A stretch of 64,000 bases of DNA from Planococcus citri (lineage: Eukaryota > Arthropoda > Insecta > Hemiptera > Pseudococcidae), in the NCBI RefSeq assembly GCF_950023065.1, contig NC_088680.1:47108559-47172558 (forward strand), in the 5' to 3' direction. Position 1 is the stretch's first letter; the number at the start of each line of letters is the position of its first letter. Below the pieces are notes generated by a model. It was not told the origin of the DNA, searched no databases, and was given only the letters and a program-made list of their open reading frames with translations. Below, piece by piece: positions 1-9,786 of the stretch. A program made the position numbers and the translations under genes.

Positions 1-342
1 TTGAAAAATTGTCATTGACATATCATTAATAACATTCATAAAAAGCTCACTGAGGACTAGGCTTACTTATCATGCATTGTAGAGGGGATAACGTGTTGTA
101 ATCTGCTTCAATCCAACAAGGGGACGCAACGCTGCGTTCCTCGGCGCGCAACCGTGGGAAGTTTTCGCTCGACACGCTCATACCTTCTCAACATTCAACT
201 CTCATGCACGACCTCTAAATATAATTTTTTTGACCTGCAATTTTTTGTCAAGTGTTTTCTGACCAAATGGAACACTTCTAGGGGGTAAGCTTAAAAAAAT
301 TAAAACATAAAATTTTTTCTATTGTTCTTTGAACCACCCTAA
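1..342. other. Unassigned sequence before the first LINE fragment
   Basis: Non-coding. Positions 120-175 are GC-richer than the surroundings and contain a small CGCAACGCTGCG-type self-complementary stretch. No reading frame or known repeat is recognised. The last part may be LINE 5' flank too decayed to read. Confidence 0.4.
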
Positions 343-643
343 TATTCACTCATACACAGTCAAATCCCTCCAGAACAAGCAGGATTTGTGAGCGGAAGAG
401 AAACTAGGGAGCAGATCCTCAACCTCAGGCTGCTGATTGAGAAAGCACGAGAATACAATGTGTGTATGATGCTGTGTTTTGTAGATTACAAGAACGCTTT
501 TGATTGCGTAGGTGTGGCTGATCAAATAATTATACGAGGGGAGCATGGCATATTTTCGAATCAACAGAGAGACAATGTTGGAGAAATTCCACCCAGAGAG
601 AGGAGTATGACAGGGCTGCATTCTATCCACACTCCTGTTTAAG
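343..643 (+). pseudogene. Decayed LINE reverse transcriptase fragment (RTE-like)
   Basis: This is a piece of the reverse transcriptase of a non-LTR retrotransposon. One frame from 343 reads through the finger motif PPEQAGFVSGR, then REQILNLRLLIEKAREY, then the first catalytic block FVDYKNAFDCV (about 478-513). The palm motif follows in a different frame at 602-643 as GV, stop, QGCILSTLLFK, corresponding to the family's GVRQGCILSP block. The arginine codon has become TGA (608-610), as expected if a CGA decayed by CpG deamination. Between the two blocks only about 25 residues remain, so there is a frameshift and probably a small deletion. Neither the endonuclease nor the FADD box is visible nearby. 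The QAGF/REQI/EKAREY wording resembles RTE-clade endonuclease-reverse transcriptases; this clade call is from memory of the family. Not functional. Confidence 0.8.
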
Positions 644-3591
644 CGCCCATGAGACACACTTTGTCTTGTTCATGTCAAAAGGGCCTCAAAAACATATTTC
701 TAGTTATGAATATGACCTGTAGATAAAAGATTCCTAAAGTTATGGCTGCCTATAATTGCACATTCAAGGATCTTTAGACATTTGGAGGGGGAGGGGGTAG
801 GGAAGAGTCCAAAAAATACATTTTTTTTCACTCATGTAAAAAGTGCACCCCGAAACACGTTAATTAGTATTTTAGTAGGTACTAATACAATCCAGCAAGA
901 CCATACTTCAAGAGCATAACAGCTCAATTCTGATTTTATTGGTTTAAAATTACACTGTTTCCCATTTAAGTATATCAAAAGTGGTCCTGGAATTTTTTTG
1001 AAAAAACAGATGGATCCAAAAAGTACACAGTTGATATTTGAAATAGGGATATACATATGTAATCACACAACAGAAAAAAATTGCTTTTAGGAAAGATAAC
1101 TAGCCATTTGATTTTTTTAATATGCTAATTGTTGAATTGTTTTGGAAAATTTTAAAATCTACTTATAAATCTTTTGGTTTTCTTTTTTGGAAAATATCTC
1201 CATGAGTTTCCTATGGTCTTAGGTAAGTATATATAAAAAAAATAAATTAAAAAAAAAAAACAGAAATCGGAGACTTGACTTGAGTGATCAATAGTTACCT
1301 ATTTGTAAAGATATTTTAACAAATTTAAAAAAAAAGAATAGCATTTTGTAGTAAAAATATTTAATTTTGATTGGCAAACGATTTCATTTCTCTTTTGAGG
1401 AGCAAATCTATTATTGTTTTTGTTTTGTTGTTTTTCTCAAAATTTCAATCAAATTATACTCATACGTGACCTGTTCCGTGATTTTTCAATTCTTCGATCG
1501 AAACAGTCGAAATAAGAACACTTTGAATTTTTTTAGGACCCCTTGAAACTTACTCACTTAGATTTCAGGTACAGTATTTGCCACAAAAACGGCTGTAAGC
1601 TGTTGAGAGCTTTCCTATTACTCAATAACATGCTCGAATGACGAATGTCAAGTCCGTAAAGTCCACGTTTATTTCCAATAAGTCCGAATTGCTCGCCAAT
1701 CTGACGAGCATTAATGGACAAACGACACTTCAGGAAGATTTTAATGGTCTTGATAAAATGGTATACGAGTACTTATTTGAGCAATCCTTTTTTTTTTCAA
1801 GATAATCCTCATCTTCGAGTTTTTTTTCCTTTTGATTTCACACATTTACTGACAGATTATCGCGGTTGGCACCTACAGAGGATTATATCGAGTTTTAATT
1901 CACCTATGTGTCATGTATGTGGTTCGTCGAACGAAATCAACCGTAAATATGAGGGAGAAATAACACGATGTTAAACTGTTAATCGGTACTTAGAGCTGGA
2001 CGACAAACGAAAACGATTTCAACGAAAAACACATTTTGTCGTGTTGGTTTTTCGCATTACGAGTTGGAATTTGTGTCAAGTACGAGTATGTTTGCGAAAA
2101 CCGTCCATGCAGAAGAGTTTGTAGTTTTGTGATTGCGCTTTTACAACATTATGGTCGGACTGGAGAGGGTATTTTATCAAGATTTTGTGTTTGGTAAACT
2201 TCAGTTGCACATTTTTATATGAGAAGGTAGGTATTTCATATTTAAAAAATGTATATAACAAGTATCGAGAGTTCAAGGTGATGATATGATATTTCTTCGA
2301 GATAAAATAAATTAAGAAATCAAAACATATTTTTAAATTACTCATAAGATGAGTTCAAGATTCAGTGTTGTCTCAGCATTTAAAAAAAAAAAACTGTAAA
2401 TGCGACGTAAGGTAACTACATCGACAATCGTGCACTATTTTTTCAGAATTTCTTTCCCTTGTTTTCCTGATAAATGAACCTATAATCTAGACTAATTGTT
2501 AAAAGTAACGAAATACTTCGCGTTGAAAAATGAACGATATATTTTCTCACTCGATAACATCGAAAAAAGTTCCATAAAAAAAAACATCCTTACCTTCACT
2601 ATGTAGTCCGGGAAATGCACCGAAATCGAAGATTTACGTTCATTGATAAGAAAAATAAATGACTGGATTTTATAGCGATGCGATCTCGTCGTTTTGGTGC
2701 ATCAGAGTGAAATAAGACTTTTGAGGGTTTATATAGTTTGCATCGATGACTTTACGAAGGCTACCTACTTTGGACAAAATGCCTCTGCAACAAATACAAC
2801 CCCTCTTTTTTTGCTCACCGACGCTGACACCACCCTTGGTCGAGTTAATTGAACGGAACACGTTCGTGTCGTCGTTCGTATTAAACGATGAAGAAGAGGT
2901 AACTTTATTACCTAGGTAGAAGGAACCAGAAACGATTTTTAGAAGCACTGCGTCTGTACTTTTTATTAATAAACCGCGTAGCAATATTCAAAATGCATTG
3001 TGTTATTTCCTCGAAATGAAAGTATTACAATTCTTTTTGCTCTTGTTCTTTGTATTTTAGCGAGTTAGCAGATTGCGGGCGTTTAATATCCGCTTTGAAC
3101 TAGCGGAGGAGCGAAATTCGCCGTAATTTCCTACGTTTACCATTCATACCATAAATAGAGCTGGTAAATTTAATAAACCGCATTTACAAACGGGAAAAAA
3201 CTTTGCGTAAAAATTTATTTACCACAGAACGTGCCCACTAAATCATTAATAACGTGCAAAAAATACCGGCTGGTTTTATCGTCGCGCGTTCGCGAATATT
3301 AACCTAGAGACTTGGAGTGCGGGAGAGTGGACTGTGACTGGTGTATGAGATTTGAGTGAGTAATTTTAGTGGTTGATTATTTGGTTCGTTTTCGTGGTTT
3401 GTGGTTGGTAATCGTGTGTGAGGTGAAATGATATCTAAACCTTTTTTCCAGACGGGGGAGGATTTTTGAAAAAAAAGTGTGTCAATTTTGGTCGTGTCTG
3501 GTGGTTTGAGCCGAATTAAATTCGTCGTTATAACATTTTATAAGTCGAAACGAGAAAGAAGGGAAGGAAGGATAAATCTTCATAAGTAAGT
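644..3591. other. Non-coding sequence without recognisable genes
   Basis: AT-rich, with homopolymer runs (for example A at 1251-1261 and T at 1790-1798). Short open frames at 1714-1974 (+), 2076-2345 (-) and 2670-2984 (-) have no recognisable domain or consistent composition and are probably chance. From about 3050 to 3590 the sequence has more G and CpG and could be transcribed or regulatory, but no splice or promoter signal decides this. Confidence 0.5.
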
Positions 3592-3758
3592 CATGTGGAT
3601 GTCCAGATATCACTTTCATTCATCCTTTTCCTCTCATTCAATTTCCGAAAGCTCAACATACAATGGGGAAACACTCCACTAAATCACACCAACCACCCCA
3701 AATATCTAGGAGTGACCCTGGACAGATCACTCACCTACTGGCAACACTGTGAAAAGAC
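3592..3758 (+). pseudogene. LINE ORF2 tail, segment A
   Basis: Left-hand part of a LINE reverse transcriptase C-terminal region, in the frame of position 3595. It reads RKLNIQWGNTPLNHT, then HPKYLGVTLDRSLTYWQHCEKT, the well-known PxYLGVTLDRxLxYxxHCxxT thumb-region signature of Jockey/CR1-type LINEs. The frame is open here, but the upstream catalytic FADD box is missing, so the copy is 5'-truncated. It is cut at 3758 by insertion of the hAT-like element and resumes at 4823 with the same eight bases (GAAAAGAC). It belongs with the segments at 4823-5094 and 5380-5990. Confidence 0.8.
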
Positions 3759-4210
3759 TAGTGATGGAGTATTATCAATATTTTGGGATATCGATATCGT
3801 CAAAATATCGGAGGTCTTATATCATGTTTTTCAACATTCATAAAAAGGCCATAAAACAGCTGATTTTTGATGAAAAAAGTCACTAAATCAACTTCTATTC
3901 CTTATTCTTTGCCTTTTCAGTATCTAGCTTCCTGTGTAGGTAATTGGCGCTTCAATTAAAGTAATGATGATGCAATGTCAACATTTCACCATTCTACAGA
4001 TTATGTCCCATGGCTACCATTAATAGCTGTAATAATGAATATTTTACCCCAAGAGTCTGAAAATGTTCAAAGAGAGCAAAAAAACACCAAGAACAATTTA
4101 TTTTCTGAATTTTTGGATAATTTTCAAAAATTTTCCAATATATTGATATCAGATTTTTCATATTGATAAATATTGGTACACTCACATATTGATATATATC
4201 GTCAACCATA

Positions 4211-4459
4211 TGAAGGGCTAATTGTGAAAGTTGCCTTAGTCATTTTTTTGTTCACACAACTTTAAACATTTTTTTTTCATATTTCATCAATTTTAAAGGG
4301 AAAAATGAGTATTCTAATGCATTCTGGGATAGTTGAAGATGTTTTTTTAATACTTGACCATGAAGTTTTTACATTATCACTGAAGCAGGACAACAATGTT
4401 TTCATTGATTTGTACAAAAATCGCTACTGACTAAGGCTACTTTCACAATTAGCCCTTCA
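4211..4459. mobile_element. Nested TA-target MITE inside the hAT-like element
   Basis: A 249-bp inverted-repeat unit. The left end TGAAGGGCTAATTGTGAAAG continues to about 4242. The right end (4428-4459) is its reverse complement with one mismatch over about 33 bp. TA dinucleotides flank it at 4209-4210 and 4460-4461, as expected for a Tc1/mariner-type target duplication. There is no coding capacity. Alternatively it is an original internal part of the host element; the TA flanks favour a separate insertion. Confidence 0.65.
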
Positions 4460-4463
4460 TATA

Positions 4464-4780
4464 TTAATGGAAAAATATTTCAAATTGGCGTTTTTGAAGG
4501 CAACTTTTCAGATGCAGAATCCAGGAAACATTCTGCGCATGTGCCACTTTACTAGTGTTGGTTGTGTGATAGTTGCATGGTTGGTTGTATTACGAGTGAC
4601 GTCAACCATGTAGCAATAGCAACGCTGAACTGTCTCTCTCTCTCTCCACCAGTGCCTGACCAATCGCAACACTATAAACATCATGTTTGGCGCATGAGCA
4701 GAAGGTTTCCTGGATTCTGCATCCAAAAAGTCGGCTTCAACTTTGGCTGATTTTTTTACTTTGAAATATTTGTCCATTAT
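4464..4780. repeat. Second inverted repeat inside the hAT-like element
   Basis: Imperfect inverted repeat. 4464-4546 (ATGGAAAAATATTTC, a gap, then GATGCAGAATCCAGGAAAC and TTCTGCGCATG) pairs with 4687-4780 read on the other strand. The loop (4547-4686) contains a CT microsatellite (4631-4646). Open frames on both strands here (4508-4777 -, 4562-4750 +) are by-products of the palindrome. It may be another miniature element or the element's own fold-back core. Confidence 0.55.
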
Positions 4781-4822
4781 TCAGTTGATGATATATAGTC
4801 TATCGATAATATCCCATCACTA

Positions 4823-5094
4823 GAAAAGACCAAAATCAAAAATGAATGTGACAGCAAGAACAAACCTTATCTGAAACTAGTAGGTAGCGGATGAGGAGCT
4901 AAACCACATATCCTGCATACATCTATGCTAGCACTATGTTATTCAGTCGCAGAATATGCATGCCCAGTATGGGGATGATCAGCACATGCTAAAAAAGTAG
5001 ATGTACCCTGAAACGAAGCCTGTCAATTGGTTAGGGTGACAGGATGCTTCAGACCAACTCCTCACAACTCTGCATTGTCTCCCAGGGATTGCAC
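4823..5094 (+). pseudogene. LINE ORF2 tail, segment B
   Basis: Continuation of the LINE interrupted at 3758. Despite several stops the protein can be followed: GAKPHILHTSMLALCYSVAE, YACPVWG, stop, SAHAKKVDVP, stop, NEACQLV, then TGCFRPTPHNSA. This is the LRTSALALCYSxAEYxxPVW...VDVxLNExCRxxTGCLRPTP block found downstream of the reverse transcriptase in Jockey/CR1-type LINEs. At least two in-frame stops show it is dead. It ends at a second inserted element beginning near 5095. Confidence 0.8.
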
Positions 5095-5379
5095 TCATTG
5101 ACTTTTTAGATATGGGCTGCTAGCAGTGCACGTGCATAAGCCAATTGTCTTGAACATGGTTCATCGGTTGGTCGAGGTTTGGTTTCTGTGCATGCCCAAA
5201 TCTAAAAAATGTGCACAGGATTGACATTGTACCAGATGACGTTATACCTCTGTGGAGGAGGTATAACGTCATAACAGAGCTGGCACATGTGCAGATTGCA
5301 ACCCTCGACTTATTATGTTCAAGACAATGGCTGTACATTAGGCTTATGGGCCGCTAGCAGTCCATATCTAAAAAGTCAA
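5095..5379. mobile_element. Hairpin MITE inserted in the LINE tail
   Basis: About 285 bp that folds almost entirely on itself. The end TTGACTTTTTAGATATGG with its continuation through GCTGCTAGCAG and CATAAGCC to TTGTCTTGAACAT (about 5098-5161) is repeated inverted at about 5318-5379. The centre is a perfect 15-bp hairpin, ATGACGTTATACCTC (5236-5250) against 5258-5272. It is flanked by GGATTGCAC (5086-5094) and GGATTGTAC (5380-5388), an imperfect 8-9 bp target duplication. An 8-9 bp duplication suggests a hAT- or Mutator-type miniature element; the superfamily is not certain. No protein is encoded. The open frame at 5120-5338 is a palindrome artefact. Confidence 0.75.
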
Positions 5380-5990
5380 GGATTGTACCACTCGAGGTAA
5401 GTAGGGAGGCAGCTGCCACAGCAGAAAAAACTAAAGCAACACACAACACACAACCCCCTACACCTCATATATTGCTACAACAAATTACCAGAGAGCAGAC
5501 TAAAATCCAGACACTGTTTCCTGAAAGCAGTAAATGAATTGAGTGCTCCTGTCAAAGTTGAGTGCTGTCAAATCTGGAATACAGTATCAAGAAACAATGC
5601 TACATATGAGTGAATCATTGCTACAAGGCAGCCAATTGAAATACCACCTCTGGAAAACGCTGAATACATTGAGAAGTGGAATAGCAATGGTCAAAATCCA
5701 ACTTATACAGATGGCACTTGGCTGATGATGATCTATGCAAATGCGGCGAGGAGGTATAAAATGACAGACACCTTTCCAAGTGTCGATTATACTGTGACTT
5801 CGAAGCGACAATCTGGACCAGACAATTGATGACAATGGGATGAAATTCCTCAAATACTGGGATAAGAAGGGAATTCAGACAGCTGACCAGACTAGAGAGA
5901 GAAAAAAAATCCCAAAAAATTATATTCGGATTACCTGTTTTGTCAACTGCATAATGTTCTTGAATTTGTAAATGTTAATAAAATTGCCTA
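5380..5990 (+). pseudogene. LINE ORF2 tail, segment C, and 3' end
   Basis: Last part of the same LINE. It reads IVPLEVSREAAATAEKTKAT in one frame. Further on, WHLADDDLCKCGEEV with a stop, then NDRHLSKCRLYC (about 5715-5795), is the cysteine/histidine zinc-knuckle-like block common at the end of LINE ORF2 proteins. Multiple stops and frame changes lie between. The similarity fades after about 5890. A plausible 3' terminus is the AATGTTAATAAAATTG stretch near 5962-5980. A similar GTTAATAAAATTGC followed by GTTTGCCGTAAA recurs near 53369-53403, so part of this may be a shared repeat tail. Confidence 0.65.
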
Positions 5991-8900
5991 CTTGGTTTGC
6001 CGTAAATACGGCATGGTCCATTTCGTTCCAAAGTGAAATCGAGAGCTTCAATTTTGCTTAATTTTATAAATTTTCACTTTATAAGAATGTGCTAGTTTCT
6101 TCTATTCAGAATTTACACATCTTATGTATTTGGAGGCTTTACTCCTCTGTTCCACAACACCCAATACAGAGCTTTGATAGGTACGTCTTATTCCTATACT
6201 TGTGTAAGTGTATACCTACAAGGATACCAAAATACCCTTACAATGAACTAAATAAGCAGCCAGCAACGAGCACGTCTTCGGTAGGTATACCTACGTATAT
6301 GCCAAACCTAGTGGCTTTCAATAGGTATAGAGCAATTCGTCGAAGGTAGTCGTTTTTAAATATATAATAATATGTATATTTGTATTTACCTTGAATAATA
6401 CAACAACAGCAACACCGGCGCGAATAATACATACGAACGCTCCATAAAAATGTAAATTGAAAATGTTCAATATTGCAAAGCGGAAACGACACTTTTTTTC
6501 AAAAGGAAAATTGAAAAATGTAATAACTATAACTTACGTGAAGTATGAAAATCAAATACGAGTCTTTTTTGTAAATCGTTGAACCGTTTCCTGTCTATGG
6601 CGACATGAAACGATTTGTCGGCGTTTTTCGTCGTATATATTTTGAATGCGAATTTATCAATTGTTAAGAAAAGGAGGTGGTCTCCGCCACCGCTGCTGCT
6701 GCTGCCGCCGCCATTCCGTTGACAGTTTTATTGCGTCAAATTGCCTAATAAAGATGAAATCTCGGCCGCTTAACTCTCGGGCGCAATCGTACGATTAATT
6801 TCAATTACTCGACCGACGCTATACGAGATGAAGAGCGAGGTATTCATATCTCCTTTCGATGTACATAGACCATAGAGTACCCCTTAACTCATCGTACCTA
6901 TCTCATCGTTTTCGATACATTTTATCGTATATCTACGTAGGTACGTGAAATCTCGAACGATGTAAATTGCATTTTTCTTCTACGTATACGGTTCGAGATC
7001 GTCGAATTATGCATTTAAAAAATGATAGGAGTTTTCTTCTCTCCTCATTCCGGCAGCCAAACAGAATAGTATGTTTTTTGCTCTATACTCTCCCGCAGTA
7101 CCTACCTACCTACCTCTACCGATCCATCAATCGTACATACGGAAGTATAGCTACCTACCTTTCTATAGCTGAACTCACGTGAGATGAGGTAATGGTTATC
7201 GAAGAAAATTATACGCGACTGCATTAACAAGATATTTCGCGCAGCAACGAATAAAAATGCAATGAGGTGCGAACAGATCTTTAACGACGTTCAATGTTGG
7301 CAGAAAATTATAGACCTTGGGGAAGTGACGGTTTACTCACGCTTCGTAGGATAAACTAAATGGTTTTACGTGCGGACTTTTCACGTGTAAATGTTAGCGA
7401 GCAACAGGACGTGGTAAAGTGAAGGGGGAATTGTCATCGGTGCTCGAGTATCCTCGTGTATAACCATTTACGCGTTCATTTGAGCGGCTCTGCGAGGAGA
7501 TCACGAAGAGCTAAAGACAAATTTTTACCCCTTGTGTGTTCAAATGTTTCGATATATTCGTAGATATGGGGTTTTTTCTTCGGCTCTGGTATTTGTCGAG
7601 GCGAATTTTCAACATGTAACGTGCGAATGCTCGCGTATGTGTATTGGCTTAGTGTCCAGAACCACGCATCGATAGGTAACCTGTTTGTCAGATATGTAAT
7701 TCCGGATGACGTTTTGTACGACGTGAAAATGATGGTAGAAAAGTACCCAGCTCGAGAGGTGTTTTCGTACCTACGTATAAAGAGTGATGAGGGTATAAAA
7801 CAGTGTGAGGAGAGGAGCAAGTAATACACTCGGAGTGAAAATTGATCGAAAGTGCGTATCACCTGCCGAATATGGGGCTGTTTTTTTTTCAAGGAGAGGA
7901 GTGAAAAATAGAGCTTACATTTTGAAGTGATTAGTTTTTTCTTCCATCGAAGTCGTCGAATAAATGTCATATTACAGAAATGAAAGTACATACGAAAAGG
8001 TCTCTGGTACCTTGCACTTGTATAATTCAATTTAATAAAACGCGATGAACAATCATGCACCGAGACATTCACTTGACACCCCAACAGTGAAAAAATTGCA
8101 CCCCGATGACAATCGTCAGCATACGACACAAATTAGTCGAATAATATTACACACACGACATCATCTTTGCCAGCACCGCAGCACTAATTCCTTAAATATT
8201 TAAACACTCGTAGGTATCGTGTCCAATTTCGCGACTATTACAGAAAACAACCATCGTGTCTTTGGAAAGTTGTTCAAATACCTGGAACACTATATAAATG
8301 GGAACACGTCGTTTAATCGTTCACTATATTTCTCGAGAAGGAATCTAATAACGTCGATGAATTTTACAAACATTGAACGAGACGGGGGTGACCGACGAAT
8401 TAGGTACAGCGAGTTTTGAATTTTTCAAACTTTGCTAGTTTTTTTTTTCATTTCATTTTTTTAATACCACTCAAAATATACTTTGAATTTAGTCCGCAGT
8501 ATGAGGCAAACTTTTTAAAAATTAATCGAAGCGCTTTTTAAAACTTACCTACCTGCCGACCTTTTTTTTCCCCCAACGAAACGAAAATAATACCCAGGAG
8601 CTTTTTCAACTCTTAAGTCACACCACGTGAGAGAAAATTTTACTAGAGCTCTAATACTTACTTACTTGGTTGGTTGAAAAATTGAATTTCATAACATACG
8701 TTTTATACTGTGCTATGCTGTGTACGTTGCTACGTACCTGAACGTTTACCCTTATCCTCTCCTCTTACTCATTGCATTTATGTATTTCTCGCTTTTCTAC
8801 GAATACAGAGCATTTGTCACTTGTTACACACGAGGTGTTTTATTTCGAGCGAAAAACGCCTACGAATGTAAGTTATGTATGATTTTTTGAAACGCGGAAT

Positions 8901-9221
8901 CAGCTTTTAAATGAATTTTAGCGTATTAAACATTATTATAAATGTAGTATGTACGATATTGTCGAAAGAACATGTGTGGGTAAAATTTTCACACGTCGGG
9001 ATGAAGCTAAAGGTTTTGTGGAGGAGGAGGAGGAGGAGGGAAGGGGGGGGGGGGTCAACTGAAAATTTTCCGACTGATATGAGAAAAAAATGGCACTTTT
9101 ATCGAATACAATGAAAGCTGAGAAAACAATTCTACCAGTTGGCATTACCTATACATTTATGTAAGTCTTCTTACGACTATCATGACTTATAAAAAATTTT
9201 CGTTTTCCCTGTTCAATTTTT
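5991..9221. other. Non-coding sequence, higher CpG, no confirmed gene
   Basis: Interspersed TACCTA/TAGGTA and TACGTA motifs. Three items stand out. A triplet-repeat patch (GCT/GCC) lies at 6684-6714. A purine tract with GGA repeats and a G run lies at 9019-9054. A long open frame lies on the minus strand at 7476-8129 and is listed separately. No splice-bounded exon is convincing. On the minus strand the patch at about 6715-6664 begins ATGGCGGCGGCAGC and stops after about 16 codons, so it is probably just the triplet repeat. Confidence 0.45.
7476..8129 (-). CDS. Unrecognised 217-codon open frame, probably chance
   Basis: This is the longest open frame outside the transposons that begins with ATG. 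I recognise no domain, signal peptide, catalytic motif or repeat. The product is rich in S, R, K, Y, F and I with no periodicity. The composition is what frame-shifted non-coding DNA of this base content would give. It sits in a slightly CpG-richer patch, and nothing upstream suggests a promoter. It could be a fragment of a real exon, but without conservation or transcript evidence it should be treated as an accidental frame. Confidence 0.12.
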   Translation of the reverse strand: MSYADDCHRGAIFSLLGCQVNVSVHDCSSRFIKLNYTSARYQRPFRMYFHFCNMTFIRRLRWKKKLITSKCKLYFSLLSLKKKQPHIRQVIRTFDQFSLRVYYLLLSSHCFIPSSLFIRRYENTSRAGYFSTIIFTSYKTSSGITYLTNRLPIDAWFWTLSQYTYASIRTLHVENSPRQIPEPKKKPHIYEYIETFEHTRGKNLSLALRDLLAEPLK

Positions 9222-9786
9222 AGAAGCCTCAAACATAGATTTTTTTATTTTGTAAAAGATAAACAAATTAGCCCGAGAGTAGCGAAGGAAAAAACTTTTA
9301 AGAATTCGTATTTTGATTGGGGAAAAGGAATGTTTTTCATGTGAAGAGTTTGATTTTTTTTATTTCAAAATTTTAGAATTCGAATCGTGGTTTTTGTTAG
9401 AAATTCCAAGTTTGAAAAAAACAAACAAACATGCCTGAACAACCTGAAGGCAAAAACTTTCAAAAATTCGAATTTGGATCGGTAAAACAGCTTTGTTTTT
9501 TTTTAATGCGAGAAGTTTGATTTTTTTGGTACCAAAATTTTAAAATTTGAATAAGTAAATTTTTTTTTTAGAAATTCCAATTTTGAAAAAGAAAAGCAAA
9601 CAGATCCGAACGAGGTAAGGATAATAGGATATATAAGCTTTCGAAAATCTGAGTTTTTAGAAATGAAAATAGTTTATTTTATGAGATGAAGAGTTAATTT
9701 TTTGATTATTTATCATTTTTTGAGTGTAAATAATGGATTTTTAGAAATTTTAATTTTGAAAAAGAAAAACCAACTGGTCTGATGAA
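9222..9786. repeat. ~172-bp tandem array, about 3-4 diverged copies
   Basis: Repeated units start with AGAAATTCCAA(T/G)TTTGAAAAA at 9399, 9570 and 9743 (spacings 171 and 173 bp), with a more diverged one from about 9222. Each unit continues with a run of A-rich words, then GAAGAGTTTGATTTTTT-like text, then AAATTTTA. The last unit is cut at 9786 by the fold-back element. The GCCCGAGAGTAGCGAAGG piece near 9271 resembles GTCCGAGCATAGCGAGG near 12298, so remnants of the array may continue on the far side. Confidence 0.6.

Larger units (their letters stand above)
3759..4822. mobile_element. hAT-like non-autonomous DNA element with 8-bp TSD
   Basis: A 1,064-bp insertion interrupting a LINE remnant. 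It starts TAGTGATGGAGTATTATC and its end, read on the other strand, starts TAGTGATGGGATATTATC, so the terminal inverted repeat is about 18 bp with roughly two mismatches, followed by looser similarity including ATCGAT. It is flanked on both sides by the perfect 8-bp direct repeat GAAAAGAC (3751-3758 and 4823-4830). An 8-bp target duplication with a TAGTGATGGG-like terminus is typical of the hAT superfamily. No transposase is present, so it would depend on another element. Removing it restores continuity of the LINE frame around KT/K, which confirms it as an insertion. Two further inverted repeats lie inside it (4211-4459 and about 4464-4780). Confidence 0.85.

Noticed and set aside
2670..2984. 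104-residue minus frame with CICC motif
   Set aside because: No family recognised and cysteines too few to define a domain; left as chance.
6664..6715. Minus-strand MAAAAAAAVAETT start as an exon
   Set aside because: Stops after about 16 codons with no donor site; explained by a GCC/GCT triplet repeat.
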